Positions 1 to 10,376 of a stretch of DNA of 64,000 nucleotides are shown here, in pieces. The DNA lies in NCBI GenBank assembly GCA_022225965.2, contig JAKJXP020000020.1, positions 488,688 through 552,687 on the forward strand. The letters are read 5' to 3'. Position 1 is the stretch's first letter. Each line of letters begins with the position of its first letter. This DNA is from Diatrype stigma (lineage: Eukaryota; Ascomycota; Sordariomycetes; Xylariales; Diatrypaceae). The position numbers and the translations under genes are program-made. The notes below the pieces were generated by a model that was given only the letters and a program-made list of their open reading frames with translations, had not been told where the DNA came from and ran no database searches.

Positions 1-241
1 GTATATACTTATGCATGATACATCGATGATAGACAGAGGGTGAACTCCAAGGGAAGTAATAATTGATGGTTGCATTAACCGGGGCAGCTGCGGTGTTCGT
101 AATGAGTATGCCGACTCCAGTGCTGACCTTGGTGGCGCGGTAACTGGATAGACTCCAAGGGGGGATGCGTTAGCCGGGGCAGTTGCTGTCTATCCGATTG
201 CATGTTCCAAAGGCTAGTGTTTAAGTTCGCAGTCACTCAAT
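1..241. other. intergenic, no gene seen
   Basis: No coding signal is seen. Two similar short segments, near 40-100 and 150-195, share an 'actccaagg' start and a 'ccggggcag' core, so there is a short degenerate direct duplication. Downstream sequence of the palmitoyltransferase gene on the minus strand. Confidence 0.4.
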
Positions 242-1736
242 CTAGGCCGTGTGTGCGGGGTCACCGTGACGGCGGCGAGATACTTCTTCAGTTTCCGAGC
301 CACGCTCGAAGGCTGATGATCTCGCTGCTGTCCTGCGCCTCTCCCGACGGCCAGGGGGGGCACGAGGAGGAGGGGGCCGTGCTGCTCGCTGTTGTCGAGC
401 CGCCGCGGGTGCTACCAAGAAGTCTATTGCCATTGGCCTCAGCGCTGCTGGTCGATGTGGCGCTGATCCCTCGACAGTGACTCCGGTAAACCCAGATTCT
501 GGGTCAACGAACATGGTGCGATCTTTCCAGACCTCCTCACGGAACAGAAAATCGGTTACCGCTGGCCGGTTGTTGAAGTAGTTGGTAACCCGGGCCGGAT
601 GAATCCATGGGCAGAGCATCACAGGCCAAGTCTCGCCCAAGACTTGTCTGAGATTACCCTTAGGACCCAGATCCCAGGGGTTTTCTGTGTACTGCTTGCA
701 CCGCAGGATGGTTCTCTGGTGCTCCTCGACCTTGAACACCAGCGTGATGGGCTTCAGCCCCCTATCATAGTACTCGAGCGTAATCTCGTTGTCCCATGCC
801 AAATGACACCACTGGTACCAGGTGTTTTCGACGACCATAAAAGCGATGAGAAGTGCTGATGTGATTAGGGGTGTAGAGAACATCACTACAGATCTCCCTG
901 ACGACTCGGTCATCGCGAGGACAGAAACGATCACAGTGAAGATAATATCCAGAGGCAGGAACAAGAGCATGTATCTTGAGAAGTTTGATCAGCAACGTTT
1001 GGGGTGCGATGGATGAAAGTCATCAAGGCTTACAGGTACAGCTTCATCGTCCTCAGGTAGACACTGACGAGGATGAAGTAGCAGAAGTGATCGAACAACG
1101 GACGACATCGCCCGACGGCAGAATCGTGGTATACTCGATCACCGGACTTCTTGTTACAATTGGGACAATGGCGTGGTCGACCGGAAGTACCTATGACGAG
1201 ATTTCCAGAGGGGTCACGCGGTGAGGATGGCAATGTCCCATAGTAACGATCGGCTTGCATGATCAGTTTGGTTGTCGAGCCTGAAGTCCAGCCCCGGTCT
1301 TTGAACCAGGTGTAATAGAGGCACGGAAACCAGCACGAGATCCAGGCGACTGCCACATGACTAGATTAGCAAAGGGTAAATCCAAATAAGGGATAGTTAT
1401 TCAAAACTCTGGAATGGGGTATTCCAGTAAGGATGAGATAATAGGTTGCTCATCAGATCATGGACTTACGCTTGAGTAGGGCCGAAAAGACGATGATGCA
1501 GATGGCTAGGGGAGTTCTTCCTCCCTCCCAGAACACTGACATGTCGTTGGCAGCAGTAGGGCCAACTAAGCAATATGATTAGTATCTCTCCACGCGTTGC
1601 TGGCAATCCACCTACTCAAATGCTGCCATGCGTATTCGTATGACAGCGTGTAAGTTGACAGGGCTGCGTGGAGGATCAGCCAGAGCCAGGAAAGGGCGAG
1701 AAACCCCCTCATCAAGACTTTCAGATAGTACATCAT
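242..1736 (-). CDS. DHHC-family palmitoyltransferase, Pfa5-like (DHFC variant)
   Basis: Four exons are proposed: 1736-1616, 1565-1470, 1349-1034 and 974-242. They join in frame to 421 residues with GT/AG introns of 50, 120 and 59 nt. The start is the first of two adjacent Met codons, just before a hydrophobic segment. Membrane segments are seen near residues 10-30, 50-75 and 165-215. Residues 131-162 form a zinc/cysteine box (HCPNC, DR..H, G.C..L.DHFC) that ends in the catalytic Asp-His-x-Cys, here DHFC at 159-162. This spacing is what I recall for the fungal Pfa5 group, whose members S-palmitoylate membrane-associated proteins. The third motif residue is Phe rather than the usual His or Tyr. 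The C-terminal 80 residues are Arg/Pro/Ala-rich and look poorly conserved, so the true 3' end is less sure. Confidence 0.75.
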
Positions 1737-2749
1737 TTTGACGAAGACAGGGACGAGGGAATATTTAGATAGGGGGTGGGAGGGATGGGAGTAGGAAGAG
1801 AGAGGAAGAGGAAGAAGAGAGAAGAAGAGGAAGCGGAATTGGCAGAGAGTAAAACGTTTCTGAGATGCTGGGGAACCGCAACCCAAATCAATGAGCAACA
1901 ACATACACGAGAGGACACAACCTGTCTACCAGGTAAGTAGTTTCTTGTTTATGGGTTTGGCTACCTACTACCATCCTACGTAGGTATGTATGTACTGTAT
2001 CGAATGCATTTGTACGTATGACTTGGTGACAGCCACTTGCGCTCAACTGAGCTCACTGCACTATGGAAATAGGGGCGACTGGGTGCATACCATATACCCA
2101 CATATGTATGTATCTACATAGGGAGGACCTCAGTACATATGCATCTACGTAAACTACACCTGTATACTTAGTACCTATTTAGTGTCTACCTAGGTAGGCT
2201 ACCTAGCTTCTAAGAGGCAGGATAATACTACATCATCCTGCCCCTTATGTTGTTCCCACAGTTAATCAACGGCTTTGTTAGCCCCTTTTCCTCATGTCTG
2301 AATGAACGCCGTTGGGCCACGATAGAGTACAAATCTCCCTTAACAATGCTATAAATATTACATAACACACGTGATGTCTTCCACCTTCCAGACCTGAGAC
2401 AAGGGCTTTCCCATCCGCTAGAATCAACGACCCTGCAATGGGAATGGCGGCTTATAGCCATAAAATATACGGAGGGATTTCTGGTGTTTTGGATTAACTG
2501 GTTTGAGAATAAATGCTCAATCTTCCATCTCTAGTACCTGCTTTCTGTATGGTCGAACATAATTTCTGCACAAGATGGCATGTTACTAAGATCTACGTTG
2601 GTGGAAATTTATATTCTACTTCGAAATACTTGTGGGTGCGATGTGAAAGTGCACTTTCGACTATGCTATCATGGGCCAAGAGTACATGGTCAAGAGGATC
2701 AGCGGCGGCAGAAGGTACCATTCAGAATCTGCTTGAAATTCTACTCGCC
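1737..2749. other. intergenic region with CCTAGGTAGG palindromic motifs
   Basis: No gene is seen. Near 1970-2210 there is a cluster of TACGTA, TATGTATGTA and CCTAGGTAGG motifs of the kind that recurs in other intergenic stretches of this window. The part next to 1737 is purine-rich on the plus strand (pyrimidine-rich on the coding strand), as expected of the palmitoyltransferase leader. Confidence 0.5.
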
Positions 2750-4279
2750 TTAATCTTTAACATCCATGGTCTCTAGTTTCTGAACTAGGTCTGTTCGCTC
2801 ATTCGCGCTTTCTGGACCAGCGGCTACCAATTGGTATTGAGCTTCAGGTTCGAAAGTATCAGGATAGGATTTCCCCTTTATGATGTCCCAGCGTTGGAAT
2901 AACTTCTCAAAATTATTTAAGATGCCATCGTTCCAACTTGGGAACAGGGCGTTGAACAGGAACCGACGGGCGATGATGTATCTAGGATCATAAGCCTGTG
3001 AGCGGTATGTTACTCCAGCCGAGACGTCGAAAGCTCGCTTTATTTCCCAACCTTCAGCACTCTGTGGCTGAAGCGGTTCCAGGGGCTCATCCTCAGCATC
3101 AGATTCATCGTTCTCGTTAGGCTTAGGGCAATTCCCATCCTGACAAGTCATTCCTGACGGGCACTTTAAGCGCCAGTAGTTGGGATCCCAAAGCCACTGT
3201 GGAGGCCGGCAAGCTACAAATCGAGGGGCAAAAGCAGCCTCATCCCAGTCCAAAATTCCCGTGATAATTGGGTCATCGGGGTTTGTTTCAACATCGACCA
3301 TGATGTTTCTTGGGAAAAGGTCCGGATGCCAAAGGCAAATGACATGATCATGTAAAAGACCATCCCTTGCCATGTGGTTGATTGCATCAATGGCCTTCTC
3401 TTCAATCACTATCTCTCTGTCGGAATCTGCTTCGGTTGAATAGAACAATCGGCGCTTGAAAGCAAGTAGGAGTACATCCTTACTACTTAAGTGCGAAGGT
3501 TCAGTACATAGAGTCTCAGGAGTCAGCAATTCGTCACTCAGTTTCTCAACCCCGGAATCGACCTTTTCCCACCTTGAATTGAAACCTAGAGGCATGAACC
3601 ATGGTTCTGAAGATGAAGACTCATCCGCATCTTCTCTGAACAGTCCAGAAAAAGGGCTTGTGAAAGCCTGAAACTGCTGGTAAAGAATTCCGAGTTTCTT
3701 TGCCACGACAATCTTTTGATTGTGCGTGAGAGTTGGGTAAACATCACCAAGATCCCTTCCTGGAACCCGCTCCAATATGATATAGGGATATCCTAAGGGG
3801 TTGTCATGGCCTAGGTGGTAGGTTATCAACGCCGGAAGAGGCAATTCGCTTTTTCTCCGCTCAAGATATTTCAGGGTGAAGACAGTCTGACTGAGATATG
3901 AGGGATTCCTTGGAATACGTATAACGCAGCCTCGAGCAATCCCATCCTCCGTTATAGTAATTGGATATACTCGATTCCAACCTCCCTCTTGGGATCCTTC
4001 GACGATAGTATGGCCATGTTGCGCATTCGGCCACACCTCTAGGCAAAGATCCCGGATTTTGTGAATTCTCTCCTCGAACGATAAGTCGTAGCCATCGAAC
4101 GATTCTGTATCAGATTCTGTATCAGATTCTGTATCAGATTCTGTCCCAGATTCTGTGCCAGATTCTGTATCCGATCCAATATCCGATTCAACATCGGTAT
4201 CATACTCGCCGGCACCTGCATGCACTGTGCATGCAGGTTGTGAATCCTCTAGGGGGAGAGTATGGACGATCTTACTCAT
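2750..4279 (-). CDS. aminoglycoside phosphotransferase (APH)-like kinase-fold protein
   Basis: One open exon of 509 residues. The catalytic-loop motif HPDLFPRN (H-x-D-x4-N) lies near residue 317 and the metal-binding ILDWDEA near residue 343. These are the hallmarks of the APH/choline-kinase fold that is greatly expanded in filamentous fungi as phosphotransferase family enzymes. Upstream, 'YIILERVPG' near residue 170 resembles the hinge region. Residues 28-62 form a run of about eight acidic S/G-DTE repeats encoded by tandem 15-nt units, and 'NENDESDAEDE' near residue 395 is a second acidic linker. The substrate cannot be read from sequence; the fungal members are mostly uncharacterised and the name does not imply drug resistance. 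No intron is needed. Confidence 0.8.
   Translation of the reverse strand: MSKIVHTLPLEDSQPACTVHAGAGEYDTDVESDIGSDTESGTESGTESDTESDTESDTESFDGYDLSFEERIHKIRDLCLEVWPNAQHGHTIVEGSQEGGWNRVYPITITEDGIARGCVIRIPRNPSYLSQTVFTLKYLERRKSELPLPALITYHLGHDNPLGYPYIILERVPGRDLGDVYPTLTHNQKIVVAKKLGILYQQFQAFTSPFSGLFREDADESSSSEPWFMPLGFNSRWEKVDSGVEKLSDELLTPETLCTEPSHLSSKDVLLLAFKRRLFYSTEADSDREIVIEEKAIDAINHMARDGLLHDHVICLWHPDLFPRNIMVDVETNPDDPIITGILDWDEAAFAPRFVACRPPQWLWDPNYWRLKCPSGMTCQDGNCPKPNENDESDAEDEPLEPLQPQSAEGWEIKRAFDVSAGVTYRSQAYDPRYIIARRFLFNALFPSWNDGILNNFEKLFQRWDIIKGKSYPDTFEPEAQYQLVAAGPESANERTDLVQKLETMDVKD
4080..4200. repeat. coding minisatellite, about eight 15-nt units
   Basis: Imperfect units of the form 'gattctgtatcagattctg' run in tandem inside the APH-like gene and encode the acidic SDTE repeat on the minus strand. 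In-frame unit length (15 nt) means that copy number can change without a frameshift. Confidence 0.8.
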
Positions 4280-4618
4280 GGCGTCAGTTGGTTATGGTAG
4301 GTTATCTGAGGACATCCCAGGTATAACCGTTGACGTAGTTATATATGTGTACAATGGGCATCAGTAAGGCCTTGAACAATGGACATTGGTACTGATACGT
4401 ACTCATTGTCTTGATTACAATGTCATTGGCGGCCTATGTTATTACACAATAGCAGTACATCCTACTCAATGACATGAAACTTAAACATGCTAAAGTGACA
4501 CAAGTGAACCGAAATAATCCAGGAATAAAACAAAGCAGCAACTTTTAGTATCAATCGACTCCACATGGAGAGGTAAGGAAAGGGGTAGCACAATCGACAC
4601 CCATCATAGACTCGACGA
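4280..4618. other. intergenic, no gene seen
   Basis: This stretch lies between the 5' end of the APH-like gene and the 3' end of the next minus-strand gene. It contains the promoter of the former. No further feature is seen. Confidence 0.4.
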
Positions 4619-5323
4619 TCAGTTTGGTCTGTTGTTGTAATTCGCCTTTGCGATCCCCTCCATGATGATCTCCACAGGTGTGTAGTCATCAGTTATACCG
4701 ATGGAGCCTGTAACCACATCCGGCTTCAGTAACTACGAGGTCCGAAGACAGGTGGGAGTCGGAGACGTGCCGACTTACCATCGTACCACTTCACGACATA
4801 ACCTCCTCTTTGCGTAGGAAATGCGTACCATTTCCCCGTGCCATCATTGGTCAGTTTCTCCTCAACCAAGCGGAACGTGTCCCAGACATTCACCACGTTG
4901 TCGTCATCCGTGGTCTTTCCCTTCGGGTTGGCCAGGTCCACCATGTTCATCAGCCCTGGTGGGCCATGGAGACCGATGGCATGGTCAACGATGCCGACAG
5001 GGTAAGTGTGAAGCTCCAGAAGCCCCCCTTCTTTGCTGCTAGGGGTTGTGTACACCTGCACTGGCGTCTGGCTATCCAGCATGACACCTATGTCCGTTCC
5101 GTTGGCGACGAGGTATTGCCCGTCGATTGTGTCGTGTCCGGGACTATGACGGTCAGTGTCAGACATGTACATGATAGACACTAGATATAAAAAAACAGTA
5201 GCAAACGTACCTAGAGACCTGGAGCTGGTACAGCTGTAGATCGCTTTGTCTACCTACGAGAGGGGATGCCCAGGTAGATGTCGCCACTAGGGCCAGAGAT
5301 AGTAGGTTGGTAACAAGCTGCAT
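4619..5323 (-). CDS. small secreted protein, unknown function
   Basis: Three exons: 5323-5211, 5143-4779 and 4707-4619, joined in frame to 188 residues. Introns use 'gtacgt' and 'gtaagt' donors with AG acceptors. Residues 1-20 (MQLVTNLLSLALVATSTWAS) are a clear signal peptide, which fixes the start. The mature protein begins LVGRQSDLQLYQLQVSS, then carries a repeated Gly/Thr/Val beta-rich character, and has no cysteines, so it is not a disulphide-stabilised effector. Joining exon 3 replaces an unconvincing read-through end with a smooth Asn-rich C-terminus, which supports the second intron. I recognise no family with confidence; it resembles the many uncharacterised secreted fungal proteins with a QLYQLQV-type N-terminus. 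Confidence 0.7.
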
Positions 5324-7529
5324 CTTACTTCAATAGCTTAGGACAAAGTTATGTCTTGCGACGATGTGTGATATCCCAAGGTTGGTGTGCAGCAGGAAGT
5401 TAGTGTTGCTGTTGAGTCTGTGCGTGAGGCAGATCAATCCATCACGAAATCGGGAGGGAGAAGGAAGGGGGTTTATGAACGCTACACCAGTCAGGCCAAG
5501 TGGCCAACTGGGTAAAGGAGTGTCGAATCATGATCGCGTTGTCGTTTCCCGCCACGTGGGACTAAGTTGTAAAACCAGGGACTGGGTTGAGCACAACGTA
5601 ACCTCAAGGCTTTGCCAGCAACCAACATCGAGTTTCGATGATGATTTTACAGATCGAGGTACTAGCGGTTATCTTCGGCTGACTCACATCTGGTTTACTT
5701 TCATATAACACAATGCTAATTAGAATAGGACGGGCTGTACCTATACTCAGAACTTGGTTTCGATGATGAACGATTTTGGCGATTCATACGGCGATGATGA
5801 CTGCCACGGTGTTTTTCCCCGCGTTTTAGGGGCCATGCGCTCGGCATCCGTCATGTGCCTCATAATCAGGAATTCCCTGTCGATTTTCATAGTGTCGTAT
5901 TGGCACCGCCACTCGGTAGCTATGAGCGTTGTAGAATGTTCTGCGGCGGACTCGAAGGACGATGTTAATATCAGACATCATCATGGGGTTCATCGAGGTG
6001 GTATGTTTAATATTCATGGCTCGGTCAAGACCTCGGGAGCCATTAGCGAACATGTTTGCATATTTCAATGCTGCTCGGTCAATGGGGCCACAAGGCCTAG
6101 ACTGGCATCTTGGCGGCTTGGATAGCGGCTATCAGTGGGGCATACCCTATAACCACCCCTATAAATCCAGAGCTCCAGGGCTGAAAATAACCTGACTAGC
6201 CTAAAACCAGCGACAACTGGTTTGGGGAGAATCGGCAGCACTTTATATTAAATCGGGGTGCTTCCGTAACGTATTCGTGCGACTGCATATATTTCTTGGA
6301 AATCCTAGTTTTCTAGCACCTTCTTACCGACGTCGAACCTATTACTTGTGTTCCAACTAGTTTTCGGTTTATTACGTAGGGCGGAGAGCCTCAAAGTCTC
6401 GCTAATCTCACCCGCCTTGACGTAGTCGACGCCTGGGGAATCAATTCTGGGCTGAGTTAGTGATACTTCGAGTAAATCTAATTTGAGAGATCATTGCCAT
6501 CACCGCCACTACCACGGCCAAGCCCTTTACGTAATGCTTCCAGTAGCTGAGCTCTTGGAGTCTCGGCGAACTCCCTGGAAAGCTTTGAGGATGCGACATA
6601 TCTTAGGACAATTACAGGCAAGCGGCATGTCACCATCCAGCTAATTCATCCGAGAGAGGGCGTTTCCATATATCCTTATCTCTCCAACTCTGGTCATCGG
6701 AAGCCATTTCCGTTATCAGATGCGGCGGGCCGCCGGGACCACCCTAAGCCCGAGCGAGGGGCTTGCGGCCACGAGGCGTTGTGTACTAAGATCGCCTTCG
6801 CGAACAGAGTTGATACAAACCCATGAGCAAACACGATTCTGTTTCGTTGATGAAACCGTGTGGTTTGACCTGCATGAATACCTTCAATATTTAAAGCATC
6901 GATAACGCTCTTCTTAGTCTCACATACTAAGTTTCAAGGCATTTTCCAATAGGACCGAATAACTTTATACCACTTCTTGTCGTTCTTCCTGGCCTGATAG
7001 TTCCGATCACTACGCCTTCAAGACAGAGGAATGGTTGAATAGAACCATCGCCTTATTTACAAGTTAGCCCTTGAATATGGACTAGTAGAATACTTGCACG
7101 AAGTGATGTTTGAAAGTTTACGAACCTTCAGGGAGGGGCGCTTACATACTGGTCTGAAATCAAGCTTTTGCTGCTATAGAGTTATTCATGCCAAAGTTCA
7201 TGTTTGAGCTTTAGTACTTGCCACGCATCGTCTCAACCCTTCCACCTGACAAGACGTTCCAGCCCAACTAGAAAATAGAGTTGTTGCAGAGACTAGTCGT
7301 AATGATTGAGGATACTCTAATTTGCTTATGAAGTAGAGTGATCGAACTCTATTCGGGGCGTAAACAGATATAAATAGGGAAAGCCATCCGGCCACATCAT
7401 TCTGATTTTTGTTCCTCAAATATCATAAATCTTTTGAGCTGACCATTCATATCGAGCTGACGCGCAACAAACAAGTCATAAAACAAGTCCAAATCAAGTC
7501 GTTGTTACCCAGCAACTGCACTATCAAAC
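5324..7529. other. 2.2-kb intergenic region
   Basis: No convincing gene. A 68-codon open stretch on the minus strand (5950-5747) could be a relic terminal exon but has no partner exons (see rejected list). The part after 7330 has 'tataaatag' near 7370 followed by a C/A-rich leader, a plausible promoter for the gene at 7530. Confidence 0.4.
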
Positions 7530-8318
7530 ATGGAGCTGATTGTTCTTATCTCTTTCATCTCTTTCGTTGCTTTGGCACTCGGAATACCCACCAAGGAGTC
7601 AGGACAACATCATGTCGATTACAGACAACATTTAGTACAACGGCCCAATCGAGGTGACTTATCAGCACCAGGGAAGTCGGCTCACGAACGCCCAGCTCGT
7701 GTGCCACCACCAGTTCTTATCACTAGAACTCCGGGCACAGAGCTGCTGCAAACAGAGAGCGACCCGATCACCATCTTTGGTCTTGACCCGTCAGTTTTCA
7801 ACTCAACAACCAGAGATTCGGATTGGAATCTTGCCGGGCTATCCCCCCCGGATGCGGCAAATGAGGGAGTAGCATCAGACTCAGCCGAAGATGGCAGCGC
7901 TACCATCCCATCTGGCTTGACCGATGATGACCCAGCACAGCATCACACAAACAGCACCAAAATCAAACGCCACAGACCCCTGACTCAAAAGAAGAAGGAC
8001 AAGGCGTTGAAAAACGCGTGCATGGCTGCCGAGGGCAAAATATTGGTCACCCCTAAGCAGGGCAAGGTGCCATTTTGGAATCTGCCCCGATGCTACCAGA
8101 AATGTGTTAACGAGAGGGCCTTTGACACGTGGCATCACATTGGGGACATCCGAGAATTGACGACTGAAGAATTCTGCCAGTCTAAGCAAATGTGGACCGA
8201 CAACTGGATTTTCCACAGCTTGCAGTGGTGTGTTGGGCCCACATGCAGGAGAAGCAGCGAGCCATGCTACAGCGAGAATGTGTCGCGTATTTGGATGGTC
8301 GAGACTTGTGGAAGATAG
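7530..8318 (+). CDS. cysteine-rich secreted, effector-like protein
   Basis: A single exon of 262 residues. Residues 1-18 (MELIVLISFISFVALALG) form a signal peptide. A long disordered middle (about 20-140, Pro/Ser/Asp-rich) is followed by a dibasic 'KIKRHR' stretch near 143-148 that could be a Kex2-type processing site. The C-terminal 110 residues are basic and aromatic with eight cysteines (one NAC, then RCYQKC, EFC, QWC, PTC, EPC, ETC), a layout of secreted disulphide-bonded domains. The 'LPRC..KC' and 'LTTEEFC' spacing recalls the first half of CFEM domains, but the full eight-Cys CFEM pattern is not met. No homologue is recognised; calling it effector-like is inference from secretion, Cys content and lack of recognisable domains. 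Confidence 0.65.
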   Translation: MELIVLISFISFVALALGIPTKESGQHHVDYRQHLVQRPNRGDLSAPGKSAHERPARVPPPVLITRTPGTELLQTESDPITIFGLDPSVFNSTTRDSDWNLAGLSPPDAANEGVASDSAEDGSATIPSGLTDDDPAQHHTNSTKIKRHRPLTQKKKDKALKNACMAAEGKILVTPKQGKVPFWNLPRCYQKCVNERAFDTWHHIGDIRELTTEEFCQSKQMWTDNWIFHSLQWCVGPTCRRSSEPCYSENVSRIWMVETCGR

Positions 8319-10376
8319 AGACTTCTGGAAGGTGGGGGCTTATTGGGGGGGGGGCTTGGGCTGCTGGTGGTGGAAGTTATGAAGCCAGAAACGATGAGGG
8401 AATAGGGGTTATGAGGGCGGGTCCAGCTGGCCCCAGGTGTGATTGTTGAAGTCAGGAATACAGAGTTGGTTTAAAATGCCTAATCATGGGCCTTTTGTCT
8501 TCTGTGTTATTTGTTGGTGAAAATCGTAGTGGTATATAATGTAGGTCGGCGTATCGTGCTTTGACCAAATTACCAACACCCCATTTATGTGCATGAAGTC
8601 TCCTAAATGGTGATCGATTTCCCAGTTTGGCAACTCCCTGCCGTTAGAAACTGGTTGTGTCAAAGTCTTCTTGTTGATAGGCGCCAGTTACACCCGCTTC
8701 TTGTTGGTTAGACTACCAAAATATTTGAGCAACGGGACTCCTGAGGTATTCAACGTACTTTTAATACGTTCAAGAGTATGTCATCATCCTGCATGGAGGT
8801 GATGCATCTGTTAATCTTATTTATTTTGAAACTGCTGCAGAAACTGAAGGTATCGAGATGTTCGCCGAAAATGAGAAGGCTAGTTGGCGGGCGTACACAT
8901 CCACCATGCTATACAAGTCGCAAGCCATCTCTCAGCGAGTATTGAAAACCTTGAACAAGCTCTGGAGATGGGATTTTCAACGTCGCTACCACAGCGTAGT
9001 TAACGCCCTATTCAGGTCCAGCAGGTGAGGCTAAATCTCGTCTCGGAGTGTAAACGCAAAGCACGCAATTTGTTTACACCTGTCTCCAATCGATGGCCTA
9101 TCATCAAGTGCGCAAACCAGGCGTTTTCGAATTACGTAGACTCTGATCCGATGAACGGTTTATGAAAGTCGTGGGCGGAAATGGCACTAATGGTACAACC
9201 GACATTGACCTTGTAGCGTCGCCTTGTCTTTTCAGGAGAGGTGACTTGGTTAGAGAGGATAATGAGGAGATCGTAGTTCTCGTCAAAGCAGAAGTCTTGA
9301 CCCGTTTCGTCACACAAGAGGCTTGTTTGCAATGATACTTTCTGGTGGTGACTACACATTGGATTTCATTCTCGAGGATGTTGATCGCTGAGCATACAGC
9401 TGACGACGTTGGAAAAAGGGGGGCTTCCTTATGTATGAACGTACAGTGGGGGCTGAGGGGCTAACCATATGTAGTATTGTATGTATGTACATACATATAC
9501 TAACCAAAGCGGGTTGGTCTCTGTCAGGGGAACCAAAAGGGTCGCTGCAGTCAGCTGAAAGAGGACGAGAAATGTAGGGCTGAAAAAGACGCCATACGCC
9601 ATACGCCATACAGGTGCTAAGGTTCCAAGGTTGTCAGTTTGGTTTTAGCGATTGCTATTCTCGTCTTGAACGGCGGTGTACGAAGCACTGTGATACATGC
9701 TATGCTACATACAGGTGCTATAGGCCAAACGGTGCTGCTGACTGGCGCAAGCCATTTCATGATGGTGTATGATGATTGTTGTAAGGGTTTCAGGCAGTGG
9801 TTATTTGAGTGTATATCGACGATCGGGATTTCCCCCAATTCTCATTTGATTAACCATTGATATCAAGTATCAAGGGACGTCTCATTTATTTTCCAGTTAG
9901 AAGCTGCTACAATAACAAATAATAAATATTGTCGAGGACCCCGTCTTTCCCATGGTTTTCGCCAAGCGACCTGTAGCGCCGGCCGGTGAGAAGCACGCTG
10001 TATAATTGCACGCTATATAATTGCACGCTATAGCACGCCGTTATTCGGCATATCCACCCTACTGTAGACCCCGGGAACATCGCCTGGTCATCGTGATATG
10101 TAAGTATGTAAGTATGTACGTACATAGTAAGCTGAATGCCCATAACAACCTGGGAACCTGTTCCGTACATATCCAGGCAACGATGCATGATGCCCCTGTT
10201 TATTTTGCATAAGGCTAGCCATAGTAATGCATGACCATGGCCGTCTACTTCGTACTCCCCGTCGATTCACCAAGGACTTTTTCCATCGTTATGACTCGCC
10301 TGTTCGGACTTTGAGGGTTCGACTAGGATATAGAACGGACTAAGTTCTCTTCTTCACGATAACACTTCACCTACCG
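8319..10376. other. 2-kb intergenic region
   Basis: No supported gene. An open stretch without a good start (8765-9028, +) reads as a plausible helical peptide but stays unsupported. Near 10004-10036 the sequence 'ataattgcacgctat' is directly repeated. 'tatgtaagtatgtaagtatgtacgtac' near 10098 is a short (GTAT)n-like simple repeat. Confidence 0.4.

Noticed and set aside
5747..5950. 68-codon minus-strand open stretch that could be a terminal exon (reads ...APKTRGKTPWQ...)
   Set aside because: A possible acceptor at 5951 exists, but no upstream exon or start could be joined; neighbouring frames are full of stops.
8765..9028. Plus-strand open stretch reading as a helical, Trp/Arg-rich peptide
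   Set aside because: No early ATG, no exon partners, no recognisable family.
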